Below, piece after piece: positions 38,501 to 45,902 of a stretch of DNA of 45,902 nucleotides (positions are counted from its first letter, which is position 1; the number at the start of each line of letters is the position of its first letter). The position numbers and the translations under genes are program-made. Source of the stretch: Pseudomonas sp. UBA2684 (GTDB lineage Bacteria > Pseudomonadota > Gammaproteobacteria > Pseudomonadales > Pseudomonadaceae); the NCBI GenBank assembly GCA_002354655.1, contig DELY01000029.1:15213-61114 (forward strand). Reading direction: 5' to 3'. The notes below the pieces were generated by a model. The model saw nothing but the letters and a program-made list of their open reading frames with translations. It was not told the origin of the DNA and searched no databases.

Positions 38501-39242
38501 CCGTCAGTTGCGCGGTCGCCGGCAGATGGTCCGCCAGCGGCTGCACGCTGCCGGTCAGTTGGCCAACCAGGTAACCGCTGCTGTCCGCCGTTACGTCCAG
38601 GCTGCGCAACAGTTCACCCTCGATGTGCAGCGCCAGTTGCCACGCCTGTTGCTCGGGCGCCGGCAGGTCGAGAGTGCCGTCGACGCGCAGCGGCCACTGA
38701 CCATTGGCTTGCACGCGGCCACGCAGGTCCAGGGTCATATCCCCGCGTTGCAGGCGCAAGCGCTCGATCTGAATAGCGCCGGCAGACCAATGCGCAGCCA
38801 GCTGCAGGCCTTGCAACTGCTCGGCACCATTCAGTTGCAGGCTGCCGATGTGCACCTCACCCAATTGTAATGCCAGCGGCAGGTTTACCTCGGGCAAGCT
38901 GAACGGTTCGCTGCTGGCTTCGCTGTCGGTCGGTAAGGTCAGGGCGATGCGCTCGGCGCGCAGTTGCTCGACGCACAGCGTCATGCGCAACAGGCACCAC
39001 GGCGACCACGCCAGTATCGGCGCAGTCACCTCCAGCTGATTGGCGCCCTGCTGCCAGTGCAGACGCTGGGCACGCCACTCGCCGCCCAGGCGCCCGCTGA
39101 AGTCGTCCACCTGCAACCCTGGCACCTGGGCCAACGCCCAACGACTGCCGGCGTTACTGCCAAGCACCAGCGCTATAACCGCCAGCAGCACCAGTAACAC
39201 GCCCAGCAAGGCCGTCAGGCTGAATTTCACCACCCGCCTCAC
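35574..39242 (-). CDS. tamB: Translocation and assembly module subunit TamB
   Basis: TamB is an AsmA-like inner-membrane-anchored protein that spans the periplasm as a long hydrophobic beta-taco groove. It works with TamA in autotransporter assembly and in moving phospholipid to the outer membrane. The 1222-residue protein has an N-terminal signal-anchor (about 7-28, LTALLGVLLVLLAVIALVLG), a very long beta-repeat region rich in L/Q/G, and the C-terminal DUF490/TamB domain (about 850-1222) that ends LYLEAASGLASSLDLFYKRDF. It starts with GTG, overlapping the tamA stop by four bases (GTGA), so it is translationally coupled. Length is close to other TamB proteins. Confidence 0.94.
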   Translation of the reverse strand: MRRVVKFSLTALLGVLLVLLAVIALVLGSNAGSRWALAQVPGLQVDDFSGRLGGEWRAQRLHWQQGANQLEVTAPILAWSPWCLLRMTLCVEQLRAERIALTLPTDSEASSEPFSLPEVNLPLALQLGEVHIGSLQLNGAEQLQGLQLAAHWSAGAIQIERLRLQRGDMTLDLRGRVQANGQWPLRVDGTLDLPAPEQQAWQLALHIEGELLRSLDVTADSSGYLVGQLTGSVQPLADHLPATAQLTANGFTASRELPATLRLDKVVLNASGDLHTGYALDGHAELPGEGGAVALLLQGLVSASGAHIESLSLSASPEQRVQLSGQLDWREEFSLDSRFAWQDFPWQRLYPIAQELPVVLHTLSGELAYQAGHYLGHFAAELEGPAGAFSLASPLSGDMQQVFLPELQLRAGRGRADGQLSLGFADGLRWDTNLQLQDFDPAYWLAELPGTLGGPLRSQGELKNEQLSMSADLDLTGRLRGQPALFQARATGAGQRWTLGHLDLRLGDNRIDGSAELNQRLSGQLRIGLSRLGQLWPNMQGQLDGQLDLAGSLQAPQGQLKLQGQRLALAEQQLQRLQLDASLNSQQRARVDLDATGISVGERNLGRLTASGQGDQRQQQLSVTLDGPLLNSALALDGSLSNGAWRGRLSRGEVQSGGQDWRLQQPATLVRLANGQLTLGAHCWRAAAASLCGDEQRLLPEPRLRYRLADFPLDSLAQWLPKDFAWQGQLNAEVKLDLPSSGPNGQIVLDAGSGTWRVREQEQWLDFAYDSLRLSSQLQPQRIDTQVELRGPKIGELSLQAQLDPRPASKPLSGTFRLSGLDLALARPFVPMVERLAGQLNGSGSLAGSLLAPQVNGSLQLSGGEIAGGELPSNFEDLQLQALIAGERLQLSGGWRSGDNGQGSLNGELAWGAGLTGEVRVRGSRLPISVEPYVDLEVEPDLTLRLDAERLSVAGKVLIPRGQIVVRELPPSTVKLSDDAVIVGRQTAEQQAVAIAMDIDVEVGQERLSFSGFGLSADLAGRVHIGDDLDTRGELNLNNGRFRAYGQRLTIRRARLLFAGPIDQPFLDVEAIRRVDEVVAGLRLTGNAEQPKSEVFSESAMSQEQALSYLVLGRPLSSSGGDNNMLAQAALAMGVAGSASVTGDVAQRLGIEDFQLDTEGSGNSTSVVASGNLSERLSLRYGVGVFEPVNSVALRYELSKRLYLEAASGLASSLDLFYKRDF

Positions 39243-40969
39243 AGTTCAGGTCCCATGGAAAAGTGCAGGCGCACGCCACCTTCGCTGTCCAGCGGGTGAG
39301 CCAGGTCGAGGCGCAAGGGGCCGACCGGCGACACCCAGCGCAGCCCCAGGCCGACTGCGCTCTTCAAGCTGGGGAAGTCCAACGAATTGAAGGCATTGCC
39401 CTGGTCGATAAAGGTCGCCACGCGCCAGCGCTCGGCCACGCTGTATTGATACTCGGCGCTGACGGCAAATATGTAGCGGCCACCGATCTTGTCGCCGTCG
39501 GCGTTTTCCGGTGACAGGCTCTGGTAATCGTAACCACGCACGCTCTGATCGCCACCGGCGAAAAACCGCAGCGATGGCGGGACCGAAGCATTGAAGCCGT
39601 TGGACTCGGTGCCACCGAACTGCACGCGACCGAGCAAGCGGTGCTTGCGCGCCAGGGTGGTCAAGCCTTTGAGCAGCACATTGCCATGCACGACGTCCGC
39701 GTCGGAGAGCAGACCCTCCTTGGCAGCCGCCAGGTCGAATTGCAGGCGATAGCCATGATTCGGATCGATCTGATTATCGCTGTGCAGGTAGGCATAACTG
39801 ATGCCCGGCATCAGCAAGGTACTCAAACCGGAGTCGTCGCCCAGTTCGTATTCTTCGCGCTGCCACTTCAGCGAAATGACCCGCTGCCAGCCGCTGTCCA
39901 GTTGGCTGTGCCATTCCGGGCCGAGGGTCAGCAAACGGCTGAGGCTGTCGGTATCGGCGAGTTCCTCGTATTGATAGCCGCCGGCATAGCGCAACTTGTC
40001 GGTCAACGGCGGATCGAGGGGCACGTCGTACCACAGGCCGACGTTCTGCCGCGGCGCCGACAGCTCCATCTCCGCACCATAGCTATGGCCTTGTGGGTTG
40101 GCCCAATGGCGCGTCCAGTTGGCTCGGCCGCGGGGCCCAACGTCGGTGGAAAACCCCAACCCCAGCCCCATGCTGCGCGGCTTGCGGGTTTGCAGCTGGA
40201 CCTTGACGGGGACCTGCTGTTGATCCGCCTCAGTCGGGTTGGCATCGACCCGTACCGATTCGAAGTAGCCACTGGAGCGCAACGCCTGGTACAGCTCGGC
40301 GATGCGCTCGGCGTCGTACGGGCTGTCGGCGGGGAATGGCACCATGCGCTGCAACAAGGTCTCGTCGAACGGCGCATCGCCCTCGAAACTCACCGCGCCG
40401 AGCCGATAGCGCGGACCACTGTCGTAGACCAGCTGAATATCGGCGATGCCGGCGCGCGGATCGATGCTCAAGCGCTGTTCGGTGAAACGCCCCTTGAAGA
40501 AACCATAGCGCGAGGCCTGGTTCTCGATATGCCGTTTGGCGGCCTCGTAGCGCCCGTGATTGAGTACCGCCCCAGCCTTGAGCTGAGCGCTGTTGGGCAG
40601 GCGAAATGCGCTGAGCCGACTGGCCGGCCCGTCGATGCGCAGGGTGACCTCACGCAGGCGAACCGGCTCGCCAGGGGCAATGCGCAGGGTCAGACGCGGC
40701 GGCTGCTGATCGGCCACCTCGCTGTCGACCTGCGCCTGGTAATAGCCCAAGGCCTGGAGCGCTTTGTGCGCCTGTGCCTCGGCCACCCGGCGAAAGCGCT
40801 GCAAGGACTCGGCATCGCGCTCGCCGAGGCTGCCGATATAACCTTCGACATTGCTTTTAAGCGCGCTGTTGGCCGGCTGGATACGCACGACCAAGCGCGC
40901 TTCGGCCAATACCGACGAGCTGAGCAGTAAGAGCGCCAATCCGACGCAGAACCTGGAAAACACAATCAT
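39239..40969 (-). CDS. tamA: Outer-membrane assembly factor TamA
   Basis: TamA is an Omp85-family outer-membrane barrel that partners TamB. The 576-residue precursor has a signal peptide (about 1-23, MIVFSRFCVGLALLLLSSSV then LAEA), POTRA domains (about 25-260), and a C-terminal 16-strand surface-antigen barrel with VRGYDYQSLSPEN and the final LRLDLAHPLDSEGGVRLHFSMGPEL. I chose the ATG at 40969 because it gives a clean signal peptide. A GTG 18 bases upstream is possible, and neither has a strong ribosome site. tamB follows with a four-base overlap. The gap to the GNAT gene is about 90 bp. Confidence 0.93.
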   Translation of the reverse strand: MIVFSRFCVGLALLLLSSSVLAEARLVVRIQPANSALKSNVEGYIGSLGERDAESLQRFRRVAEAQAHKALQALGYYQAQVDSEVADQQPPRLTLRIAPGEPVRLREVTLRIDGPASRLSAFRLPNSAQLKAGAVLNHGRYEAAKRHIENQASRYGFFKGRFTEQRLSIDPRAGIADIQLVYDSGPRYRLGAVSFEGDAPFDETLLQRMVPFPADSPYDAERIAELYQALRSSGYFESVRVDANPTEADQQQVPVKVQLQTRKPRSMGLGLGFSTDVGPRGRANWTRHWANPQGHSYGAEMELSAPRQNVGLWYDVPLDPPLTDKLRYAGGYQYEELADTDSLSRLLTLGPEWHSQLDSGWQRVISLKWQREEYELGDDSGLSTLLMPGISYAYLHSDNQIDPNHGYRLQFDLAAAKEGLLSDADVVHGNVLLKGLTTLARKHRLLGRVQFGGTESNGFNASVPPSLRFFAGGDQSVRGYDYQSLSPENADGDKIGGRYIFAVSAEYQYSVAERWRVATFIDQGNAFNSLDFPSLKSAVGLGLRWVSPVGPLRLDLAHPLDSEGGVRLHFSMGPEL

Positions 40970-41059
40970 GGGAACGGATGCTAACACGAGCCAGCCGGCA
41001 TTCTAGAGATGTTGGGCAGCGCCAGCCGGTAACTGCTGGGGGGCAATCAAGCTCGCCGA

Positions 41060-41701
41060 TCAGGCGCTGGCCTTGACCGCAGGCTGTGGATTGGGATGGA
41101 AGAACACGTGCTCGATGATCGGTCCTACCGCCACTTCACCGATTTCCTCGTACCCCTGGCGCTTGTAGAACTCAAGGTAATGCGGGTTGCCGGTATCCAG
41201 CACCACCCCCTGCGAACCGGCATCCTCGGCGCACCAGTTGTGCAGCGCTTCGAGCAGTTGCTCACCGCGGTGTTGCCCCTGGAACTCCGGATGAATGCCA
41301 ATCAGCGGCAGCACGTGATAAGGCCCCGGCGGCAGGCAGGCAAGCACCGCGTCGTGGTACTCCAGGTAGCGCTTGGTGCAGCGAAACCCGGTGGTCAGCA
41401 ACATACGCATGCGCCAGGCCCAGCTTTCGGTGATATCCAGACGCCGCTGCGGTGGGGCAATCAGCGCCATGCCAATCAGGCGATCGTCGATCAGCAAGCC
41501 GAGCGCGGGTAAATCTTCACTGAAATGCTGCTGCACCAACTCGCGCACCGTGGCACGCACGCGCTGGTCGTAACCCGGTCGCTCGGCCTCGAATAAATAG
41601 GCGAAGGTCGGGTCGTGGCGATAAGCGTGGTACAGCAGCGAGCGCGCCTCGCGGGCGTAACCGCCATCGAGCAAACGGACTTCGGCAAGGCGCTGGGGCA
41701 T
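41060..41701 (-). CDS. GNAT family N-acetyltransferase
   Basis: This 213-residue protein has the GNAT fold. The acetyl-CoA pyrophosphate-binding motif A is seen as LPLIGIHPEFQGQHRGEQLLEAL (Q-x-x-G form, around 140-160), followed by VVLDTGNPHYLEFYKRQGYEEIGEV, the motif B region with the usual N-x-x-x-x-x-F-Y-x-x-x-G-Y/F. The substrate is unknown. AGAGG lies eight bases before the ATG at 41701, which I prefer over an upstream in-frame ATG at 41743. It is divergent from xthA. No toxin-antitoxin partner (DUF1778) is beside it, so it is not a TacT-type toxin by context. Confidence 0.87.
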   Translation of the reverse strand: MPQRLAEVRLLDGGYAREARSLLYHAYRHDPTFAYLFEAERPGYDQRVRATVRELVQQHFSEDLPALGLLIDDRLIGMALIAPPQRRLDITESWAWRMRMLLTTGFRCTKRYLEYHDAVLACLPPGPYHVLPLIGIHPEFQGQHRGEQLLEALHNWCAEDAGSQGVVLDTGNPHYLEFYKRQGYEEIGEVAVGPIIEHVFFHPNPQPAVKASA

Positions 41702-41837
41702 AAGGATGACCTCTTGTTGTTCTTGATTCAGCCACCCTAGCACTGCAGCCAGACGCCCGCCAGATAACTGGCTGCCTGCCCAGCGGATCGGCTAGCATCG
41801 CAGCTTATCCAGACAAAGCCCCCAGGACTTGCCGCCC

Positions 41838-42650
41838 ATGAAGATCGTCTCCTTCAATATCAACGGCCTGCGTGCGCGCCCGCATCAATTGGCGGCGTTG
41901 ATCGAGAAACACCAGCCCGACGTGATCGGCCTGCAAGAAACCAAGGTCGCCGACGAGCAATTCCCCGAGGCGGATATCCGGCAACTGGGTTACCACGTGC
42001 ACTACCACGGCCAGAAAGGCCATTACGGCGTCGCCCTGCTCTCGCGCCAGGCGCCACTGGCGCTGCACAAGGGCTTTCCCGGCGATGCAGAGGACGCTCA
42101 ACGGCGCTTTATCTACGGCACGTTCGCCGACGCCCAGGGTAATCCGATCACCGTGATGAACGGTTATTTCCCGCAAGGCGAAAGCCGCGACCACCCGACC
42201 AAATTCCCGGCCAAACAACGCTTTTACGCCGACTTGCAGCAGTTGCTGCTCGACCAATTCAACACCGAGCAGCCGTTGGTGGTGATGGGCGACATCAATA
42301 TTTCGCCGCAAGACTGCGACATCGGCATCGGCGAGCCGAATCGCCTGCGCTGGCTGAAAACCGGGAAATGCAGCTTTCTGCCGGAAGAGCGCGAGTGGCT
42401 GGCCACTCTGAAAAACTGGGGGCTGGTGGACAGCTTCCGTCACCTCAACCCCGCGGTGAACGATCGCTTCAGCTGGTTCGACTACCGCAGCCGTGGCTTT
42501 GAAGACGAGCCCAAGCGCGGCCTGCGCATCGATGTGATCCTCGCCTCGCAGGCCTTGCAACCACGCATCAAGGCCACTGGCATCGACTACGACCTGCGCG
42601 GCATGGAAAAGCCCTCCGACCACGCACCAATCTGGCTGGAGCTGAGCTAA
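41838..42650 (+). CDS. xthA: Exodeoxyribonuclease III
   Basis: XthA is the main AP endonuclease and 3'-exonuclease of base excision repair, and needs Mg2+. The 270-residue protein has the EEP fold with [12 protein letters not shown] (N7), GLQETK (E34), the [16 protein letters not shown] pair (Asp and Asn), RIDVILAS, and the final [10 protein letters not shown] His. All catalytic residues are present, which contrasts with the CdtB-like EEP protein at 4297. I start at the ATG 41838, with AGGA ten bases upstream. An upstream TTG would add three codons. It is a single gene divergent from the GNAT gene, and a REP-like hairpin follows its stop. Confidence 0.95.
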   Translation: MKIVSFNINGLRARPHQLAALIEKHQPDVIGLQETKVADEQFPEADIRQLGYHVHYHGQKGHYGVALLSRQAPLALHKGFPGDAEDAQRRFIYGTFADAQGNPITVMNGYFPQGESRDHPTKFPAKQRFYADLQQLLLDQFNTEQPLVVMGDINISPQDCDIGIGEPNRLRWLKTGKCSFLPEEREWLATLKNWGLVDSFRHLNPAVNDRFSWFDYRSRGFEDEPKRGLRIDVILASQALQPRIKATGIDYDLRGMEKPSDHAPIWLELS

Positions 42651-42656
42651 GGCCGT

Positions 42657-42725
42657 GTAGATTGGCTGAGCGACGCGAAGCCCAACAGCTTGAGTGGGCA
42701 CGTCGTTGGCTCAGCCTCACCCTAC
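42657..42725. repeat. GTAG-headed REP-like palindrome after xthA
   Basis: Both ends read GTAG inwards. Arms GGCTGAG (42664-42670) and CTCAGCC (42710-42716) pair, with further pairing of CGACG/CGTCG. It is probably a REP relative that acts as a transcript end for xthA. Confidence 0.65.
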
Positions 42726-42782
42726 GAGATTCTCGCGCACCACGCCGACGCCCCGCGTTAGAGCCACCAGGCGGGCGGCTCG

Positions 42783-42816
42783 CTGTCATATTGCAGTCAC
42801 CTGTTTGTCTTATCGT
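42783..42816 (+). promoter_or_regulatory. PHO box and -10 element of the PstS-like gene
   Basis: CTGTCAT - ATTG - CAGTCAC is a two-repeat PHO box with exact 4-base spacing (7/7 and, allowing C or T at the end, 6/7 matches to CTGTCAT). Ten bases later TATCGT (42811-42816) fits a -10 element, the normal PhoB-activated geometry with no separate -35. The start codon is at 42855. Confidence 0.8.
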
Positions 42817-42854
42817 CGCGGCACTTTCATCCACCCATACAAGGTGTTTGCCGC

Positions 42855-44237
42855 ATGTCGCGCGCCCTGCCTGCTTGTGAACGGGAAACCTGGAGCCGTA
42901 CCACCACGTTTCTGTTGCTTGGTTTTATCTGCTACGCCCTGCCCTGGTCGGTGTTCGCCGCCCTGCCGATTCCTGCGGACAACAGCAGCGCACTGCGTAT
43001 TCAAGGCTCCAACACCATCGGCGCCAAGCTGGCGCCGGCGCTGGTTAAAGGCTTGTTTGAGGAACAGGGCCTGAGCGCCATTCGGGTGACCGCCGGCGAT
43101 GCCGAGAACGAGCAGAAAATCATCGGCACCAGCGCAGACGGCCGCCACGTGACCATCGAGGTCGCGGCCCATGGATCGGGTACGGGCTTTACTGCACTAA
43201 AAGACGGCACTGCCGAACTGGCCGCCTCCTCGCGGCCGATCAAGGACAGCGAGCTCAGCAGCCTGGCAGCGCTGGGCGACCTGAAAAGTCGCGAGGCCGA
43301 GCAGGTCATCGCCATCGATGGCCTGGCGGTCATCCTCCACCCGAGCAACCCGCTCGGGGCGCTGCGCATCGAGCAGTTAGCGCAGGTTTTTGCTGGCGAG
43401 GTGCAGGACTGGGCGCAACTCGGTGGCGCTAACGGGCCCATCAACCTGTATGCCCGCGACGACAACTCCGGCACCTATGACACCTTCAAGGAGCTGGTGC
43501 TGAGTGCCAACGGCAAAGCCCTGGCGGCCACCGCACAACGCTTCGAGTCCAGCGAAAAGCTCTCCGACGCGGTTAGCCAGGACCCACAGGGCATCGGCTT
43601 TATCGGCTTGCCGTATATTCGTCAGGCCAAGGCGCTGGCCATTGCCGCCGGCGAATCGCAGGCGATGCCGCCGAGCGTGACCTTAATCGCCACCGAGGAC
43701 TACCCGTTATCGCGGCGACTGTTCCTCTACAACCAGCCCGACCTGCCAAACCCTTGGGCCCAGGCGCTGGTGCGCTTTGCCCACAGCCCGCGCGGACAAA
43801 CCATCGTCGACCAGAGCGGGTTTATTGCGCAAACCGTACAGGCCGTGAGCGTCGCCCCCAGCAGCGCGATGCCCGAGGCGTACCAGGCCTTGGCCCGTGA
43901 AGCGCAGCGCTTGTCGGTGAACTTTCGTTTCCAGGAAGGCAGCGCCAGCCTGGACAACAAGGCCCAGCGTGACCTCGAGCGGGTATTCGCCTACCTGCAA
44001 AGCCAGGACAAGTTGCGTCAGAAAGTCGTGCTGGTCGGCTTCGGCGACCCCAAGGCCGACCCTGCCCGCGCCGAGCTGTTATCCAAGTTGCGCGCCATGG
44101 CGGTACGCCGCGAACTGGCCAAGCAAGGGGTGATCTTCCGCGAAATCACCGGGCTGGGCGACGAACTGCCGGTGGCGGCCAACGATGCCGACGACGGGCG
44201 CATCAAAAACCGCCGCGTCGAGGTCTGGGTTTACTAA
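42855..44237 (+). CDS. PstS-like phosphate-binding domain fused to OmpA domain
   Basis: This 460-residue exported protein has a signal sequence in the first ~36 residues (TFLLLGFICYALPWSVFA, cleavage near AALP). A PstS-type substrate-binding domain (about 45-325) follows, with LRIQGSNTIGAKLAPAL, ELAASSRPI and ARDDNSGTYDTFKELVL, all parts of the phosphate pocket in this superfamily. The C-terminal OmpA-like peptidoglycan-binding domain (about 350-460) carries VNFRFQEGSASLD and ends NRRVEVWVY. It probably binds phosphate (or another oxyanion) while tethered to the cell wall. No pst transport genes are adjacent. The PHO box upstream points to induction at low phosphate. AAGGTG lies ten bases before the ATG. 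Confidence 0.88.
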   Translation: MSRALPACERETWSRTTTFLLLGFICYALPWSVFAALPIPADNSSALRIQGSNTIGAKLAPALVKGLFEEQGLSAIRVTAGDAENEQKIIGTSADGRHVTIEVAAHGSGTGFTALKDGTAELAASSRPIKDSELSSLAALGDLKSREAEQVIAIDGLAVILHPSNPLGALRIEQLAQVFAGEVQDWAQLGGANGPINLYARDDNSGTYDTFKELVLSANGKALAATAQRFESSEKLSDAVSQDPQGIGFIGLPYIRQAKALAIAAGESQAMPPSVTLIATEDYPLSRRLFLYNQPDLPNPWAQALVRFAHSPRGQTIVDQSGFIAQTVQAVSVAPSSAMPEAYQALAREAQRLSVNFRFQEGSASLDNKAQRDLERVFAYLQSQDKLRQKVVLVGFGDPKADPARAELLSKLRAMAVRRELAKQGVIFREITGLGDELPVAANDADDGRIKNRRVEVWVY

Positions 44238-44340
44238 CGAAACCTTTGCGCCGTCCGCGCTCGCGGGCCATGCCCGCGCAGCTTGCAGGTAACGCCCGCG
44301 CCTTCTAGCCTTAACTTCATGTGGCGCCGGGCCCCTCTGG

Positions 44341-44391
44341 CGGTGAATCCTCACCGTGATGTCGGAGTCACTAAGTTGACTTTCAACTTAG
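44341..44391 (+). promoter_or_regulatory. Hairpin-rich leader of the TerC-like gene
   Basis: Two perfect hairpins lie in a row: CGGTGA/TCACCG (44341-44356) and CTAAGTTG/CAACTTAG (44371-44391, five-base loop). The second ends 20 bases before the ATG at 44412 and close to the AGGGAGG ribosome site. It could control translation. It does not show the GGGGAGUAG core of the yybP-ykoY manganese riboswitch often found before alx/terC genes. Confidence 0.45.
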
Positions 44392-44411
44392 GCAGACAAC
44401 AGGGAGGGCCT

Positions 44412-45410
44412 ATGACTGCTCTACATGCCTTTTTAACCAGCCCTTTCCTCGGCACGCCCAGCTGGTTCTGGCTGGCCTTCCTCGCCATCGTCATCGCGCT
44501 GCTGGTGTTCGACCTCGGCGTGCTGCACCGCGACCAGCATGAAATCGAAATGCGCGAGAGCCTGCTGCTCTACAGCGGCTATTTCAGCGTGGGCCTGGCC
44601 TTTGGTGGTTGGGTCTGGTGGCAGCTCGGCGCGACCAAGGCGCTGGAGTTCTACACCGGCTTTCTGGTCGAGCAATCGTTGTCGATGGACAACGTGTTCG
44701 TCATGGCGATGATTCTCGGCTTCTTCAACATTCCCCGGCGCTACCAGCACCGCGTACTGTTCTGGGGGATTCTCGGGGTGATCGTGCTGCGCGCGATCAT
44801 GATCGGCTTGGGCACGGCGCTGGTGCAGCAATTCGACTGGATTCTCTACGTGTTCGGCGCTTTCTTACTGCTGACCGGGGTGAAGATGCTGTTCACCCGC
44901 GAAGAGCAGCACCCCGATCTCGCGCAAAACCCCATGCTGAAGTTCCTCCGTCGGCATATCCGCGTGACTGACGAGCTGCATGAAGGGCGCTTTCTGGTGC
45001 GCCTGCGCGACCCCGTCAGCGGCAAGCTGCTGCACTACGCCACCCCGCTGCTGCTGGCGCTGGTGCTGATCGAGTTGGCCGATCTGATCTTTGCCGTGGA
45101 CAGTGTGCCGGCGGTGTTCGCCATCACCCAGGACCCGTTTATCGTCTACACCTCGAATATCTTCGCGATTCTCGGCCTGCGCTCGCTGTACTTCGCCCTG
45201 GCGGCCCTAATGCACCGCTTCATCTACCTGAAATACGCGCTGGCGCTGGTGTTGATCTTTATCGGCGGGAAGATTTTTCTGCACGGTTTTATCGGCAAGA
45301 TTCCAGCCCTGGTCTCGCTTAGCGTAACCTTGGGGCTGTTGGCCGGCGGCGTGTTGCTGTCGCTGCTCAAAACCCGTCACCAGCCGTCAAAGGATCGACC
45401 AGTCAATTGA
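44412..45410 (+). CDS. TerC/Alx family integral membrane protein
   Basis: This 332-residue inner-membrane protein has about nine helices. TerC family marks are FLVEQSLSMDNVFVMAMI (metal-site Asp-Asn) and LVLIELADLIFAVDSVPAVFAITQDPFIVYTSNIFAILGLRSLYF. Members export metals such as manganese (Alx, MntY-like) or give tellurite resistance with other ter genes. No other ter genes are here, so an Alx-like metal exporter is more likely; this is an inference. AGGGAGG just before the ATG at 44412 fixes the start and rejects a longer frame from 44283. The leader is hairpin rich. A small ORF overlaps the stop. Confidence 0.93.
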   Translation: MTALHAFLTSPFLGTPSWFWLAFLAIVIALLVFDLGVLHRDQHEIEMRESLLLYSGYFSVGLAFGGWVWWQLGATKALEFYTGFLVEQSLSMDNVFVMAMILGFFNIPRRYQHRVLFWGILGVIVLRAIMIGLGTALVQQFDWILYVFGAFLLLTGVKMLFTREEQHPDLAQNPMLKFLRRHIRVTDELHEGRFLVRLRDPVSGKLLHYATPLLLALVLIELADLIFAVDSVPAVFAITQDPFIVYTSNIFAILGLRSLYFALAALMHRFIYLKYALALVLIFIGGKIFLHGFIGKIPALVSLSVTLGLLAGGVLLSLLKTRHQPSKDRPVN

Positions 45411-45601
45411 ACCCAGTGGACGTGCAAATCGAGTCGTTGCAGCAGCGCGGCCGGCAACTCTGGCAAGTGCGCATGGGCCGGCGCGCGGTGACTTTTCACG
45501 AAGAACTGGCGGCGCGCACGTTTGCCGCGCAACTGCACCTGCGCCTGACCTGGCTGACGCAACAGGCCCTGCAGGACAACGTCGACCGCCAGCCGCACTG
45601 A
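45407..45601 (+). CDS. Small basic protein overlapping the TerC-like stop
   Basis: This 64-codon ORF starts with TTG, which overlaps the TerC-like stop by four bases (TTGA). AAAGGA lies about 12 bases upstream. The product is soluble and helical (QRGRQLWQVRMGRRAVTF then a Leu/Gln/Thr-rich helix), with no domain I recognise. The stop overlap and the ribosome site suggest coupled translation, but the rare start and small size leave doubt. A GTG at 45416 is an alternative start. Confidence 0.5.
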   Translation: MNPVDVQIESLQQRGRQLWQVRMGRRAVTFHEELAARTFAAQLHLRLTWLTQQALQDNVDRQPH

Positions 45602-45638
45602 TGTCTCTGTAGCCGTTAACTGTTGTACGCAGATTCGG

Positions 45639-45805
45639 CAGGGTGGGTTAGTGGCGCTGAGGCGGGCTGGCAAAGCAACTGCGTAATGGGGGGCGCCACG
45701 TAACCCACCCAGCGTTAATCGGCCTACCCGCTCTGGTGGGTTACGGCGCCACGGACTATGCAACAGCAGATAGTCCGTGGTCATGCGCCTAACCCACCCT
45801 ACGCA
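45639..45805. repeat. Nested inverted repeats of the GGGTGGGTTA type
   Basis: Four copies of GGTGGGTTA or its complement alternate in direction (around 45641, 45702, 45735 and 45790). The inner pair encloses a perfect 11-bp hairpin CCACGGACTAT/ATAGTCCGTGG (45749-45780, 10-base loop), giving a long nested cruciform. The last arm ends in CCCTACG, i.e. a GTAG-type head. Confidence 0.8.
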
Positions 45806-45892
45806 TTGCCTCGTTCCAGGCATTACCTAGCCGGCCCCACGGGGGGCATAGCCTAACGAAAAGGCTCTGTACCTGTTAAACACCGCCGTCAC

Positions 45893-45902
45893 GTGGGAGC
45901 GG
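45893..45902. repeat. Start of a further REP element cut by the window edge
   Basis: GTGGGAGCGG equals the first ten bases of the REP at 28590. The element continues beyond the window. Confidence 0.6.

Noticed and set aside
41060-41701. GNAT protein as a TacT-type toxin
   Set aside because: No DUF1778/RHH antitoxin gene precedes it, and the protein is longer than typical TacT toxins.
44238-44411. yybP-ykoY manganese riboswitch before the TerC-like gene
   Set aside because: The GGGGAGUAG core and its partner segment are not present. Only generic hairpins were kept as a low-confidence leader.

Overview
The window looks like a chromosomal segment of a Pseudomonas species. The evidence is high-GC coding, dense ATGA-overlapped operons and REP-type intergenic hairpins. 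It also carries two gene blocks whose content and order I recognise from P. aeruginosa: mexS/mexT/mexEF-oprN, and muxABC-opmB followed by tpx, a sodium:alanine symporter, tamAB and xthA. The species cannot be fixed from the sequence alone. No tRNA, rRNA, CRISPR array or insertion sequence was seen.

Region 1 (1-8115) is the end of a type VI secretion (T6SS) cluster. It holds the 3' part of tssG, complete tssH/clpV, a visibly AT-richer island of two unusual genes, a plain vgrG, a MORN-repeat protein, and a convergent DUF4280 PAAR-like spike-tip protein. The island encodes a zinc-ribbon protein of unknown function and a CdtB-like endonuclease/exonuclease/phosphatase (EEP) fold protein. It sits where T6SS cargo genes usually lie and is the best candidate here for an undescribed system.

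Region 2 (8152-16540) is the mexS-mexT-mexEF-oprN efflux locus. Two matched candidate MexT (nod-box) sites lie upstream of mexS and mexE, and a clear terminator follows oprN. Region 3 (16562-21683) is mixed accessory content: a REP-like pair, a glycosyltransferase, an SDR dehydrogenase, an orphan TRAP solute-binding protein and a CynX-like MFS transporter. Region 4 (21685-32977, minus strand) holds an MHYT-GGDEF-EAL c-di-GMP protein one base upstream of the MFS gene, then the muxA-muxB-muxC-opmB tripartite pump operon, which is interrupted by a perfect REP pair.

Region 5 (33092-42650) carries conserved housekeeping genes: tpx with a terminator, an AGCS symporter, tamA-tamB, a GNAT acetyltransferase and xthA. 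Region 6 (42657-45902) has a PstS-like/OmpA fusion protein behind a well-formed PHO box, a TerC/Alx-type membrane protein behind a hairpin-rich leader, a small ORF, and nested inverted repeats that run to the window edge. Two copies of a ~100-bp repeat (20332-20432 and 33754-33853) lie in opposite orientation and bracket the c-di-GMP/mux/tpx segment.
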